Assembly (NCBI GenBank): GCA_026003075.1
Contig: BPGO01000002.1
Coordinates: forward strand, 1-64,000
Direction: 5' to 3'
Length of the DNA stretch: 64,000 nt
Source of the DNA: Fimbriimonadales bacterium
Lineage (GTDB): Bacteria > Armatimonadota > Fimbriimonadia > Fimbriimonadales > GBS-DC
Positions within the stretch are counted from its first letter, which is position 1; each line of letters starts with the position of its first letter. Position numbers and translations under genes: made by a program. This document shows positions 56,243 through 64,000 of the stretch, piece after piece. Below the pieces are notes generated by a model. The model made no database searches and was not told the origin of the DNA. It worked only from the letters and a program-made list of their open reading frames with translations.

Positions 56243-57097
56243 TTAGCCGCAGTGGATGAGCAGTTTGTCCACCGCGTCGCCCAGAAGGTCTCCCAAATCG
56301 TTCAGCACCCACTGAGGCAACTGTTCGAGGGGGGCGCAGGCGACATCTTCGCGCGTGCTGACGCCTGTCAACACAAGGGCGCATGGAATATGCAATAAGT
56401 TTGCCAACGCGATGTCGGTGTCCAATCGGTCGCCCACGAGCAGGGTCTGCTCGGGGCGAATCTGTCCGCGCTCGATGTATGGCTGTAGGATTTGTGGGTT
56501 GGGCTTGCCGATAATGCGGGGTTTGTGCCCGGTGGCGGTGGCAATGGCGGCGACTATTGCCCCCGCGCCGGGCAGTAGGCGGTCTTCGGCGGGATAGGTA
56601 GCGTCGGCGTTGGTGGCGATGAACCACGCGCCATTCAGGATGGCATACTGCGCTTGCGCCAGTCGCTCATAGTTGAAGGTGCGATCGATGCCCACAACTA
56701 CCGCCGCTGGGAGGTTCGGCTCGACGCTCTCCACTACTTCGAACCCTGCGGCGCACAGCTCCTGCTTCAAGCCGGGTTCGCCGACTACAAAGAGCCGCGC
56801 GCCTTGTTCCAGCGCACGCTGGAGGTACAACGCCGTCGCCCATCCGGAGGTGATAAACTGTTCTGGGTGCGCCTCTACGCCCATCGCTTGCAGCTTTTCC
56901 GCATACTGCTGGCGCGTTGCCCCCGAGTTGTTGGTCAGGAAGAACACCTGCCGCCCCGAATCCTGCAGCAGGTTCAGCACCTCGATCGCGTGCGGCAACG
57001 GCTGCTTGCCACGATAGACTACGCCATCCAGGTCGAACACAAAAGTCTCGAACCGACTGGCGAGCCCGGGTAGCCGCTCACGCACGCTTTCAGGCAT
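56243..57097 (-). CDS. HAD-IIA family sugar phosphatase
   Basis: 284 residues from ATG 2 nt after the polyprenyl synthase stop. Motif I is VFDLDGVVYRG; motif II FFLTNNSGATR; then GKPNPQIL and LVGDRLDTDIALA. The NagD/4-nitrophenylphosphatase branch, which removes phosphate from sugar or glycolate phosphates. Substrate unknown. Third gene of the methyltransferase-prenyl synthase operon. Confidence 0.88.
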   Translation of the reverse strand: MPESVRERLPGLASRFETFVFDLDGVVYRGKQPLPHAIEVLNLLQDSGRQVFFLTNNSGATRQQYAEKLQAMGVEAHPEQFITSGWATALYLQRALEQGARLFVVGEPGLKQELCAAGFEVVESVEPNLPAAVVVGIDRTFNYERLAQAQYAILNGAWFIATNADATYPAEDRLLPGAGAIVAAIATATGHKPRIIGKPNPQILQPYIERGQIRPEQTLLVGDRLDTDIALANLLHIPCALVLTGVSTREDVACAPLEQLPQWVLNDLGDLLGDAVDKLLIHCG

Positions 57098-57099
57098 AT

Positions 57100-58137
57100 C
57101 TAATACTTGCGCTCCGTGATGAATCGCGCGACCTCCTCTAAGGTTCGTCGTATCGGCGAGGCGGGCAAGCGATTCAGCTGCTCGAGGGCGCTCTGTCGGT
57201 AACGCTCGGCGACCGCCTCTGCGTACTTTAGACTGCCCGTGAGCCGAATTTGTTCTCGCCAATAGTGGAATTGCTCCGCGCTGATGTCCGTGCCGAACTC
57301 GGTGTGGAGTCGGTCGCGCTCGTCGGGAGACGCCGTGCGGTAGTAGTGCAACAGAGGCAAGGTGGCGAACCCTTCGCGGAAGTCGGTACCGTTGGGTTTG
57401 CCGGTGAAGCGTGGGTCGCCGACATAGTCCAGCAAGTCGTCAATAATCTGGAACGCGATTCCCAAATCGCGCCCGAACTGTTCCAGCGTGTTCAGGGTGG
57501 GTTCATCGGCGTCCACCAGATAGCCTCCGATACGGCAGCACCCCGCAAGGAACTCTGCGGTTTTGCGCCGCACAATGTCCAGATATTGGGCTTCCGTGAT
57601 TTCCAATCGGTGGCGCAGGAACACCTCGGCGACTTCGCCTTCGCTCATATCGGTCGTGATGTGCGCGACTTTCTGAATGATGCGCAGGTCGCCGTCCATC
57701 GCTAAGCAGCGCATCGCCCGCGCCAGAATGAAATCGCCGGACAACACCGTAGCCAAGTTTCCGTAGAGGGCGTTCGCCGTAGGTTTGCCCCGCCGTGTGA
57801 AGGTCTGGTCGATCACATCGTCGTGGATGAGCGTCGCCATATGGATCATCTCCATACAGCCTGCGATGATGGCGAGCCGCTCGCGTTCGCGGTGTCCGTT
57901 GCGGTACAGGTCGCCGTAGCGCGATGGTTCTGCGGCGTAAGCGCAGAGGATGACCATCGCAGGGCGTAAGCGCTTGCCGCCCGCGGAGAGCAGGTGGCGC
58001 GTTAGTTCGCTGAACTGCGGAATTGCCGTCTCCGCTTGCGCTTCCAGAAACGCCTCTACCGCCTGCATCTCGGGTAGGATGGGTGCGAGCATCTCTGGAA
58101 CCGCCAGCGTCTGCTTCATGATTTGCCCTATGGTCAT
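57100..58137 (-). CDS. Polyprenyl diphosphate synthase
   Basis: 345 residues with the FARM region MATLIHDDVID and SARM region IDDLLDYVGD (slightly altered DDxxD). Also GGKRLRP and GDFILARA. Makes the isoprenoid side chain of quinone. Overlaps the methyltransferase gene by ATGA, which supports menaquinone or similar synthesis. Chain length cannot be read from sequence. Confidence 0.9.
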   Translation of the reverse strand: MTIGQIMKQTLAVPEMLAPILPEMQAVEAFLEAQAETAIPQFSELTRHLLSAGGKRLRPAMVILCAYAAEPSRYGDLYRNGHRERERLAIIAGCMEMIHMATLIHDDVIDQTFTRRGKPTANALYGNLATVLSGDFILARAMRCLAMDGDLRIIQKVAHITTDMSEGEVAEVFLRHRLEITEAQYLDIVRRKTAEFLAGCCRIGGYLVDADEPTLNTLEQFGRDLGIAFQIIDDLLDYVGDPRFTGKPNGTDFREGFATLPLLHYYRTASPDERDRLHTEFGTDISAEQFHYWREQIRLTGSLKYAEAVAERYRQSALEQLNRLPASPIRRTLEEVARFITERKY

Positions 58138-58883
58138 GGTTTAACCCCCATGTGAACGCACACGACGCCGAGGGTCAGGTCGCGATACCAGACATTCACG
58201 AACCCTGCCTCTTTCATATAGTCGGCGATCGTGACTCGGTCTTCATAGTGTTGGATCGACATCGGCAGATAAACATAAGCATCGGCTTGGCTGAGGCGTT
58301 TGCCGATGCGTGGCAGAATCTGGAGAGCGTAGAAATCATACAGCCAGGCCATTGGGGCGCGTTGCGGGCGCGTGAGTTCCAGAATGGCGATTTTGCCTGC
58401 GGGTTTAAGCACTCGAACGATTTCACGGAGCGCGGCAGGCTTGTCGATTAGGTTGCGCATGCCGAACGCTATCGTGACGGCGTCGAACTGCGCGTCGGTG
58501 AAGGGCAGTTGCAGCGCGTCCGCTTGCAGCCAAGTGGTGTGGTTTAGCCCGCGCCGATGGGCTTTGGTGCGCCCTAGTTTTAGCATTGGCTCACAGAAGT
58601 CGAGCGCGACGACTTCGCCCGCGGGTCCCAGATGGCGCGCGAGTTCGATAGCGAGGTCGCCTGTGCCTGTGCATAAGTCCAACACGCGCGAGTCAGGCGC
58701 AAGGCGCAGCAAACGCACCACCTGCCGTCGCCAGTGATGGTGGAGTCGGAAACTTAGAACGGAGTTCAGCAGGTCGTAGCGTGGTGCGACACGGCTGAAC
58801 ATCTCACGCACATAGCGACGGCGTGCCCCATCCTGACGCGCCCAGATAGGCGGCTCCGTCTGCCGATTTGTGCAAGTTTTCAC
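58134..58883 (-). CDS. UbiE/MenG-type quinone methyltransferase
   Basis: 249 residues from a GTG 10 nt after TATAAT; a TTG further up (58892) lies almost on the -10 and is unlikely. SAM motifs: VLDLCTGTGDLAIEL, ADALQLPFTDAQFDAV, and AFGMRNLIDKPAALREIVRVLKP. Methylates demethylmenaquinone (or ubiquinone precursor). First gene of the operon. Confidence 0.9.
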   Translation of the reverse strand: MKTCTNRQTEPPIWARQDGARRRYVREMFSRVAPRYDLLNSVLSFRLHHHWRRQVVRLLRLAPDSRVLDLCTGTGDLAIELARHLGPAGEVVALDFCEPMLKLGRTKAHRRGLNHTTWLQADALQLPFTDAQFDAVTIAFGMRNLIDKPAALREIVRVLKPAGKIAILELTRPQRAPMAWLYDFYALQILPRIGKRLSQADAYVYLPMSIQHYEDRVTIADYMKEAGFVNVWYRDLTLGVVCVHMGVKP

Positions 58884-58893
58884 AGTTGGCAAG

Positions 58894-58899
58894 ATTATA
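58894..58899 (-). promoter_or_regulatory. -10 element of the quinone methyltransferase operon
   Basis: TATAAT on the minus strand, 10 nt before the GTG. No ribosome site between them. Confidence 0.55.
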
Positions 58900-58937
58900 C
58901 CTGATTGAGGGCAACAGGCACAGCGCTCTCAATCGTC

Positions 58938-60392
58938 TTACAAGATATATCGGCTGAGATCCACATCCTTGATGATATCGACGAGTTTCGCTTGCACATA
59001 GGCGCGGTCGATCACAATTCGCTGACCCGCGAGGTCGGGCGCGTCGAAAGACAGGTCTTCCATGAGGCGTTCCATCACGGTGTGGAGGCGGCGCGCGCCG
59101 ATGTTCTCGGTGCGAGCGTTCACCTCCCCCGCAATACGGGCAATTTCGTCGATGGCGTCGTCCGTGAACTCCAGCTGCACGCCTTCGGTCGCCATCAGCT
59201 GCTGATATTGCTTGGTGAGTGCGTTTTTGGGTTCGGTGAGGATGCGTCGGAAATCCTCAGCGTCCAGAGGCTCCAGCTCCACACGAATGGGCAGGCGCCC
59301 CTGCAGTTCGGGAATCAGATCCGAGGGTTTGGCGGTATGGAACGCGCCCGCCGCGATGAAAAGGATGTGGTCGGTGCGGACGGGTCCGTACTTTGTGGCG
59401 ACGGTCGAACCTTCGATAATGGGCAGCAGGTCGCGCTGTACTCCCTCCCGGCTCACATCGGGTCCCACAGCGCGCCCCGAGCCAGCGATTTTGTCGATTT
59501 CGTCCAGGAAAATAATGCCTGTCTGCTCCACCCGCTGGATGGCTTCGCGAATAACGGCGGAGCGGTCAATCATTTTGCGCGCCTCCTGCTGCGTAAAAAT
59601 CTCGCGTGCTTCGGCGATGGTGACCACGCGCTTGCTGCGGCTGCGCGGTCCGAAGGGCGGCATGAGGTCGATGTCCAGCCCCATCTCTTCGATGCCCTGG
59701 GGCGAGAACACCTGCACGAACGGGGTCAGGTTCTCTTCCACCTCGATTTCGATGGTCTCTTGGTCGCGCACACCTGATTTGAGTTGTTCCAAGACCTGGC
59801 GTCGGCGCGTGCGACGGTCTATTTTTTCGTCTGGTGATGTCGGCTCTTGCTCTTGGGGAGATTCTTCGTCCTCTTCAAAGGTGTTGAGCATCTGATGAAA
59901 AATCGCTTCGAGTGGGGAAACACCGCGTGGGCGCGAGCGTTTAGGGCGCTCGGATGCGTCGAGCAGGAGCGTGGCGAGTCGCTCATAGGCGCGTCGCTCG
60001 GCTTTGGGGCGCACCTCGTCCAGTTTCTCTTGTTCGACCATCCGCACGGCGATATTGGTCAGGTCGCGTATCATCGAGTCCACATCGCGCCCGACATAGC
60101 CGACCTCGGTGAATTTGGTCGCCTCCACTTTCACGAAAGGCGCACGCACCAACATAGCCAATCGCCGCGCAATTTCGGTCTTGCCGACGCCGGTGGGCCC
60201 AATCATCAGGATGTTTTTGGGCAGGATCTCGTCCCGCAGTTCGGGAGGTAGTTGCTGCCTGCGGTAGCGGTTTCGAAGCGCAATCGCCACGGCGCGTTTG
60301 GCTTTCGCTTGCCCGACGATGTATTTATCCAGCTCTGCCACAATCTGCCGCGGCGTGAGCGACTCGATAGGAATAATCGGCTCGGTTCTCAC
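58938..60392 (-). CDS. hslU: HslU ATPase (ClpY)
   Basis: 484 residues from a GTG. AAA+ unfoldase: [15 protein letters not shown] (65-79, Walker A), the I domain with charged stretches (about 165-215), [11 protein letters not shown] (Walker B), and the C-terminal tail ending YIL that docks on HslV. Drives substrates into the HslV protease. hslV is not in the window (usually upstream). TACACT is 6 nt before the start. Confidence 0.94.
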   Translation of the reverse strand: MRTEPIIPIESLTPRQIVAELDKYIVGQAKAKRAVAIALRNRYRRQQLPPELRDEILPKNILMIGPTGVGKTEIARRLAMLVRAPFVKVEATKFTEVGYVGRDVDSMIRDLTNIAVRMVEQEKLDEVRPKAERRAYERLATLLLDASERPKRSRPRGVSPLEAIFHQMLNTFEEDEESPQEQEPTSPDEKIDRRTRRRQVLEQLKSGVRDQETIEIEVEENLTPFVQVFSPQGIEEMGLDIDLMPPFGPRSRSKRVVTIAEAREIFTQQEARKMIDRSAVIREAIQRVEQTGIIFLDEIDKIAGSGRAVGPDVSREGVQRDLLPIIEGSTVATKYGPVRTDHILFIAAGAFHTAKPSDLIPELQGRLPIRVELEPLDAEDFRRILTEPKNALTKQYQQLMATEGVQLEFTDDAIDEIARIAGEVNARTENIGARRLHTVMERLMEDLSFDAPDLAGQRIVIDRAYVQAKLVDIIKDVDLSRYIL

Positions 60393-60432
60393 GATTTAAG
60401 TGTACCCCGCAGGCGGACGAGAAAGCGGATGG

Positions 60433-60508
<76 letters not shown>

Positions 60509-60511
60509 TGC

Positions 60512-60589
60512 TGGGGGGATCGATGGGACTCGAACCCACGACCTCCTGAGCCACAGTCAGGCGCTCTAACCGACTGAGCTACGATCCCC
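60512..60589 (-). tRNA. tRNA-His (GTG)
   Basis: 78 nt: anticodon loop CTGTGGC with anticodon GTG, T-loop TTCGAGT, CCA encoded. An extra 5' G pairs with a C at the discriminator, the tRNA-His identity feature (G-1:C73). Confidence 0.97.
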
Positions 60590-60602
60590 GTGTGCGCGCT
60601 CA

Positions 60603-60632
60603 ATTATACCCGCTCTCGGAAACAGAATGCAA
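60603..60632 (-). promoter_or_regulatory. Promoter of the tRNA-His/tRNA-Lys unit
   Basis: Minus strand TTGCAT (60632-60627), 18-bp spacer, TATAAT (60608-60603). It lies about 14 nt before the tRNA-His 5' end. Confidence 0.7.
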
Positions 60633-60689
60633 GAGAGAAGCAGGATTTTGGTTCCGCGCGACGAACCCCCCCTGTCGGGAGATTGAGCG

Positions 60690-62009
60690 ATGGAGCGAAT
60701 CACACGGCGAGCGTTTTTGGAGCGGTCGAGTCGGGCAGTTCTCGGCGCCGCTGCGGGACTGACCGTACTGCGCAGTTGGAGCCAAAGCCCTAACGATACC
60801 ATTGGCGTCGCGATTATCGGCTTGAACGGGCAAGGCAAGACCCACATGCGCAACTTCAGCGAAATCGAGGGGGTGCGCATCGTCGCCCTGTGCGATGTGG
60901 ATGAGCGCGTGTTGCAACAGGCGGGCGCAATGGTGGAACAGCGCACGGGCAGCCGTCCAAAACTGTACACCGACCTACGGCAACTGCTGGAAGATAAGGA
61001 AATCGACGCCATCTCCACCGCCACGCCGAACCACTGGCACGCGCTTATTACCATCTGGGCATGTCAGGCGGGGAAAGATGTCTATGTGGAGAAACCCGCC
61101 TGCTGGAGCTTTGATGAAGGCGAGAAAATGGTGCAGGCAGCGCGGAAGTATAACCGCATCGTGCAAGTGGGACACCAGACACGCTCCGACCCCGTCACGC
61201 GCCTTGCTGTGCAACGCGCTTTAGCAGGGGAAATCGGCAAGGTGTACATGGCGCGTGGGCTGTGCTACAAACCCCGCGGACCCATCGGCTTCCAGAAGGA
61301 CACCGATCCGCCCCCATGGCTGCATTGGGAACTCTGGCAAGGACCGGCCAACCGACGCCCCTTCAACCCCAACTATGTGCATTACAACTGGCACTGGTTC
61401 TGGAACTACGGCAACGGCGACATCGGCAATCAGGGCGTGCATCAGATGGATGTCGCTCGCTGGTTCCTCAACAAGCGATACCCCGTGAAAGTCTATTCGG
61501 TGGGGGGGCGCTACGGCTACGAAGATCAAGGCGAAACCCCTAACACCCAAGTCGCTACCTTTGAATACGAGGACGGGACGCTGCTGGTGTTTGAGGTGCG
61601 TGGTCTTTACACCAACGACGAGCAGGGCGCGAAGATTGGCAACCTCGTGTATGGTTCGTTGGGCTATATGTCGTCGGGCGACGGCTACAAACCGCGTCGT
61701 AGTCCCCAAGAGGAGTTGCCGGAAAAAGAGAACCCGCAACGCCCTGAACTGGGCGGCGCCGGCGAACCGAATCACTACCGCAACTTTATTCAAGCGGTAC
61801 GGAGCCGACGCATCAGCGACCTGCACTGCGATGTGGAAGAGGGAGTCATCTCAGCGCAACTGGTGCATCTTGCGAACATCTCCTACCGATTGGGGCGCGC
61901 CTTGCGTTTCGACCCGGTGCGCAAGCAGTTCATCGGCGACCGCGAGGCAAACGCCCTGCTCAAGCGCCACAACCAACCGAAAGGGTTCGAGATACCCGAC
62001 AGGGTGTAA
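60690..62009 (+). CDS. Gfo/Idh/MocA oxidoreductase with Tat signal
   Basis: 439 residues; GGGAGA before the ATG. N-terminal twin-arginine leader (RITRRAFLERS). NAD(P)-binding Rossmann fold (VAIIGLNGQGKTHM), EKPACWSF with the conserved Lys of the family (GKDVYVEKP), and a C-terminal substrate domain with NQGVHQMDVARWF. Typical of carbohydrate-processing enzymes, often exported in Planctomycetes and relatives. Substrate unknown. Confidence 0.9.
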   Translation: MERITRRAFLERSSRAVLGAAAGLTVLRSWSQSPNDTIGVAIIGLNGQGKTHMRNFSEIEGVRIVALCDVDERVLQQAGAMVEQRTGSRPKLYTDLRQLLEDKEIDAISTATPNHWHALITIWACQAGKDVYVEKPACWSFDEGEKMVQAARKYNRIVQVGHQTRSDPVTRLAVQRALAGEIGKVYMARGLCYKPRGPIGFQKDTDPPPWLHWELWQGPANRRPFNPNYVHYNWHWFWNYGNGDIGNQGVHQMDVARWFLNKRYPVKVYSVGGRYGYEDQGETPNTQVATFEYEDGTLLVFEVRGLYTNDEQGAKIGNLVYGSLGYMSSGDGYKPRRSPQEELPEKENPQRPELGGAGEPNHYRNFIQAVRSRRISDLHCDVEEGVISAQLVHLANISYRLGRALRFDPVRKQFIGDREANALLKRHNQPKGFEIPDRV

Positions 62010-62056
62010 CCCAAGCGAGTACAGCAGTTGCCTTCTCGCGCCAATGGACGGCGTGA

Positions 62057-62815
62057 TTAGCGCAACGCCACATAAAACACTCGGTCGCTGCGCCGTTCGG
62101 GCGGGTGGAGCGTGTAGGCGTCAAACAGATGCACTTCGGGAAAGCCTGCCGCATAGAGCATTTGGCGCACCTCTTGATCGGTGTAGGCGCGTTGGGTATG
62201 CACTTCGGTAAAGTAGCGTTCGGTGTCGCCCTCGCGCACCCAAAATTCCATGTTCACCGTGCAGATTCGCGTCTGCTTGTCGTAGTGACTGCGCCAGCGG
62301 TAGCGTATGGGGGCGTTCGCGTCCAGCTGGGTCTGGTCAAAAAATTTGCGTACAAAGGCGTATTCGGTGTTCAGGTCGAAGATAAAAGTGCCTTCAGGGT
62401 TCAAGTGCTGATAGGCGCGGCGCATCGCCTCCGCGAAACGAGCCGGCTCGGTGATGTTGTTCAGGCTATCAAACAGGCTCACGATGAGGTCGAAGGTCTC
62501 GCCGAGTTCCAGTTCGCTGGCGTCTTGCACATAGTAGCGCACGCTGGAGCGATTTTCCCGTGCTTTGCGTCGCGCCTGTTCAATCATTGCGGCGGATTGG
62601 TCGACTCCCACCACTTCATAACCGCTCATCGCCATCAGTTCGCTCAGATTACCCGTGCCGCAGCATAAATCCAGCACTTTCTGCGCAGGTCGCTCAAAAT
62701 AGTCGAGCAGCGTCTCCACATAATGCATCCACCATAGATAGGGGATGCTCTGCATCAGCAGGTCGTAGTAGGGTGCGACTGCCGAGAAGGGTTCAGACGC
62801 TGAAGAGTCGTTCAT
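62057..62815 (-). CDS. Class I SAM-dependent methyltransferase
   Basis: 252 residues with VLDLCCGTGNLSELM (motif I), VGVDQSAAMIEQAR, DLIVSLFDSLNNI (motif IV) and FIFDLNTEY. Small-molecule or cofactor methylation is likely; substrate not apparent. It overlaps the end of the LolA-like gene by 23 nt, so it is probably coexpressed. Confidence 0.82.
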   Translation of the reverse strand: MNDSSASEPFSAVAPYYDLLMQSIPYLWWMHYVETLLDYFERPAQKVLDLCCGTGNLSELMAMSGYEVVGVDQSAAMIEQARRKARENRSSVRYYVQDASELELGETFDLIVSLFDSLNNITEPARFAEAMRRAYQHLNPEGTFIFDLNTEYAFVRKFFDQTQLDANAPIRYRWRSHYDKQTRICTVNMEFWVREGDTERYFTEVHTQRAYTDQEVRQMLYAAGFPEVHLFDAYTLHPPERRSDRVFYVALR

Positions 62816-63455
62816 CTAAGCCCTGATTGACGCGAATATTGCTGTTCACCGTGCGCCCGCCGAACCGCTGATCCACATTATACACTTCCACCTTGCTGGG
62901 GATCCAGATTCCGGGCGCGGCTTGGATGGGTTCTTTGTATTCGAAGCGGGCGCGATAGCGTCCGGTGCGGCTGTACCACACGCGCCGCACCGAGTAGCGT
63001 TTGTCGGGGTCAATCCAGACGATATGTCGGGCATCGTCGTCGCCGTAGTTCCACTGCAGTTCGTAGACCAGCAACAGCGTTCCGTTTTCGCGCTCTTCGC
63101 GTAGAAACTTCACATCGAACTGGCGGGCGACAGAAGGGGTGAAAAAGCCGAAATCCATCGGCGTTTGGCGTTTGCCTGGCGAGTTGGAGACATCCTCGTG
63201 CACACGCTGACCGGGAGCAATCACCAGCTTGCGTCCCCCGTTCAAGATGTAGATAATTTGTCGCCCTTGCACCTCCGATTCCAAGCGTAATTTGAGTGGC
63301 TCCTTGTAGTACACGGTCATGCGGCGGAATCGGTAGGCGTTGGCGAAATCTTTATTGATTTTGCGCAGCTCGCCGAGGCGTACCCCCTCAGCGCGGGCTT
63401 CCATCTGCAAGTCGCGCAATTTGTCCTGCGCTAACGAAAGAAATTCGCGGTTCAC
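62793..63455 (-). CDS. LolA-like outer-membrane lipoprotein-sorting fold protein
   Basis: 220 residues from a GTG with GAGGTGAG 7 nt upstream (alternative GTG at 63467). Mainly beta, with YYKEPLKLRLESEVQGRQII and RHIVWIDPDKRYSVRRVWYS, a pattern found in LolA/DUF1571-type proteins. No signal peptide is seen, which is unusual for a periplasmic carrier. TATACT lies upstream. Function inferred only from fold pattern. Confidence 0.6.
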   Translation of the reverse strand: MNREFLSLAQDKLRDLQMEARAEGVRLGELRKINKDFANAYRFRRMTVYYKEPLKLRLESEVQGRQIIYILNGGRKLVIAPGQRVHEDVSNSPGKRQTPMDFGFFTPSVARQFDVKFLREERENGTLLLVYELQWNYGDDDARHIVWIDPDKRYSVRRVWYSRTGRYRARFEYKEPIQAAPGIWIPSKVEVYNVDQRFGGRTVNSNIRVNQGLDERLFSV

Positions 63456-63500
63456 GATTGGTCTCACCTCACTGAGAGTATACCTGCTGATCTTCTTTCC

Positions 63501-64000
63501 TCACTCGCTGGCAACGGCAGCAACCGCCCGTCCGCGCCTCCATGCGATCAGGGCTTCGCCCACCAGCCAGACCGCCAGCCCGAAAATCACGATGCAGAAG
63601 CCTAAGAGCAGCATGTTGCCTTGGCTCGCGAAGTTCTGCATGCTAAGAATCAGCGCGCCCAGAGTCGCGACCAGCATGAACCCCATTGGGAGCAACGTGT
63701 AAAGGGTCGGTCGCCCCAGTGAGCGCAGGTAAAGCGAGACCACCAAGAGCGCCAGCGCCGCCAGCAACTGGTTCGATGCGCCGAACAGGCTCCACAGCAG
63801 TGCCCCCACCGATTTCATTTCGCCTGTGATCGGGTCGGGGGCTTTCAGGAGCGCGAAGAAGCCAATCAGCCCCACAGCGAACAGCGTGCTAAGCGTATTG
63901 TTTTCCAGCAGTGTGATGCGCCAAGCCCGCCCCAGCTCCTGCAGGTTATAGCGGATGAGCCGTGCGCCTGTGTCTAAGGTCGTAAGCGCGAACCCCACCG
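63501..64000 (-). CDS. cstA: Carbon starvation protein CstA, C-terminal part
   Basis: The last ~166 residues of CstA: FALTTLDTGARLIRYNLQEL, the LFGASNQLLAALALLVV motif, and several membrane helices. CstA is a peptide/pyruvate transporter induced on carbon starvation. The 5' end lies beyond the window. Confidence 0.88.
   Translation of the reverse strand, partial: VGFALTTLDTGARLIRYNLQELGRAWRITLLENNTLSTLFAVGLIGFFALLKAPDPITGEMKSVGALLWSLFGASNQLLAALALLVVSLYLRSLGRPTLYTLLPMGFMLVATLGALILSMQNFASQGNMLLLGFCIVIFGLAVWLVGEALIAWRRGRAVAAVASE

Overview
The window is 64 kb of bacterial chromosome with fairly high GC. It looks like one continuous genome of a diderm, probably thermophilic lineage; Armatimonadota or a close relative is my best guess. 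That guess is inference. It rests on two prepilin-type proteins with a central DUF1559-like H-X9-D-G motif, three PEP-CTERM surface proteins, dockerin-tailed secreted proteins, a large-type SRP RNA, a ThyX thymidylate synthase, and cytochrome c maturation by CcmE/CcmF with a CxxxY-type CcmE. No phage, complete insertion sequence or CRISPR array was seen.

Region 1 (1-5.8 kb) is accessory and partly decayed. It holds a PEP-CTERM legume-lectin-like protein, a fibronectin-type fragment, a beta-propeller-like protein, a sigma region-4-like protein and a dockerin-tailed HAF-repeat protein. A 171-bp block (sigma gene tail plus downstream promoter region) is duplicated 4.27 kb apart. Region 2 (5.8-12.5 kb) is a minus-strand operon: stand-alone receiver, TonB-dependent receptor, a small unknown protein, a solute-binding protein and a histidine kinase. 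The kinase carries an apparent frameshift, and a 21-bp minisatellite lies inside the operon. Region 3 (12.6-14.3 kb) is a graveyard of membrane proteins and an RHS-repeat remnant.

Region 4 (14.4-28.8 kb) is mostly housekeeping: a Cys/Met-metabolism PLP enzyme, argS, a tandem pair of S41 peptidases (the first with its catalytic residues replaced), rpiB, hflX, the SRP RNA, a DUF697-like protein, a two-domain M16 peptidase, an ABC exporter with an unusual N-terminus, and thyX. Region 5 (29-37 kb) holds flhF, larB, two SRPBCC proteins, a MalK-type ATPase with an MBL hydrolase, a PEP-CTERM protein, recO and metY.

Region 6 (37-48 kb) carries ccmF, ccmE, rimI, a lytic transglycosylase, a PEP-CTERM protein, dsbD, two pilin-like proteins, an outer-membrane-like beta protein and a split YeeE/YedE transporter. 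Cytochrome c assembly (CcmE, CcmF) and thiol delivery (DsbD) plausibly work together. Region 7 (48-64 kb) has an EF-G paralogue, a large coiled-coil membrane protein, an SH3/M23/dockerin protein, a glycosylasparaginase-like enzyme, tRNA-Ala, a quinone/isoprenoid operon (methyltransferase, polyprenyl synthase, HAD phosphatase), hslU, tRNA-Lys, tRNA-His, a Tat-exported Gfo/Idh/MocA protein, a methyltransferase, a LolA-like protein and the C-terminus of CstA.

Two expression themes recur. Many genes overlap by ATGA or GTGA, implying translational coupling. Many first genes have a TATAAT-like -10 only 6-10 nt before the start codon, with no Shine-Dalgarno sequence, implying leaderless mRNAs.
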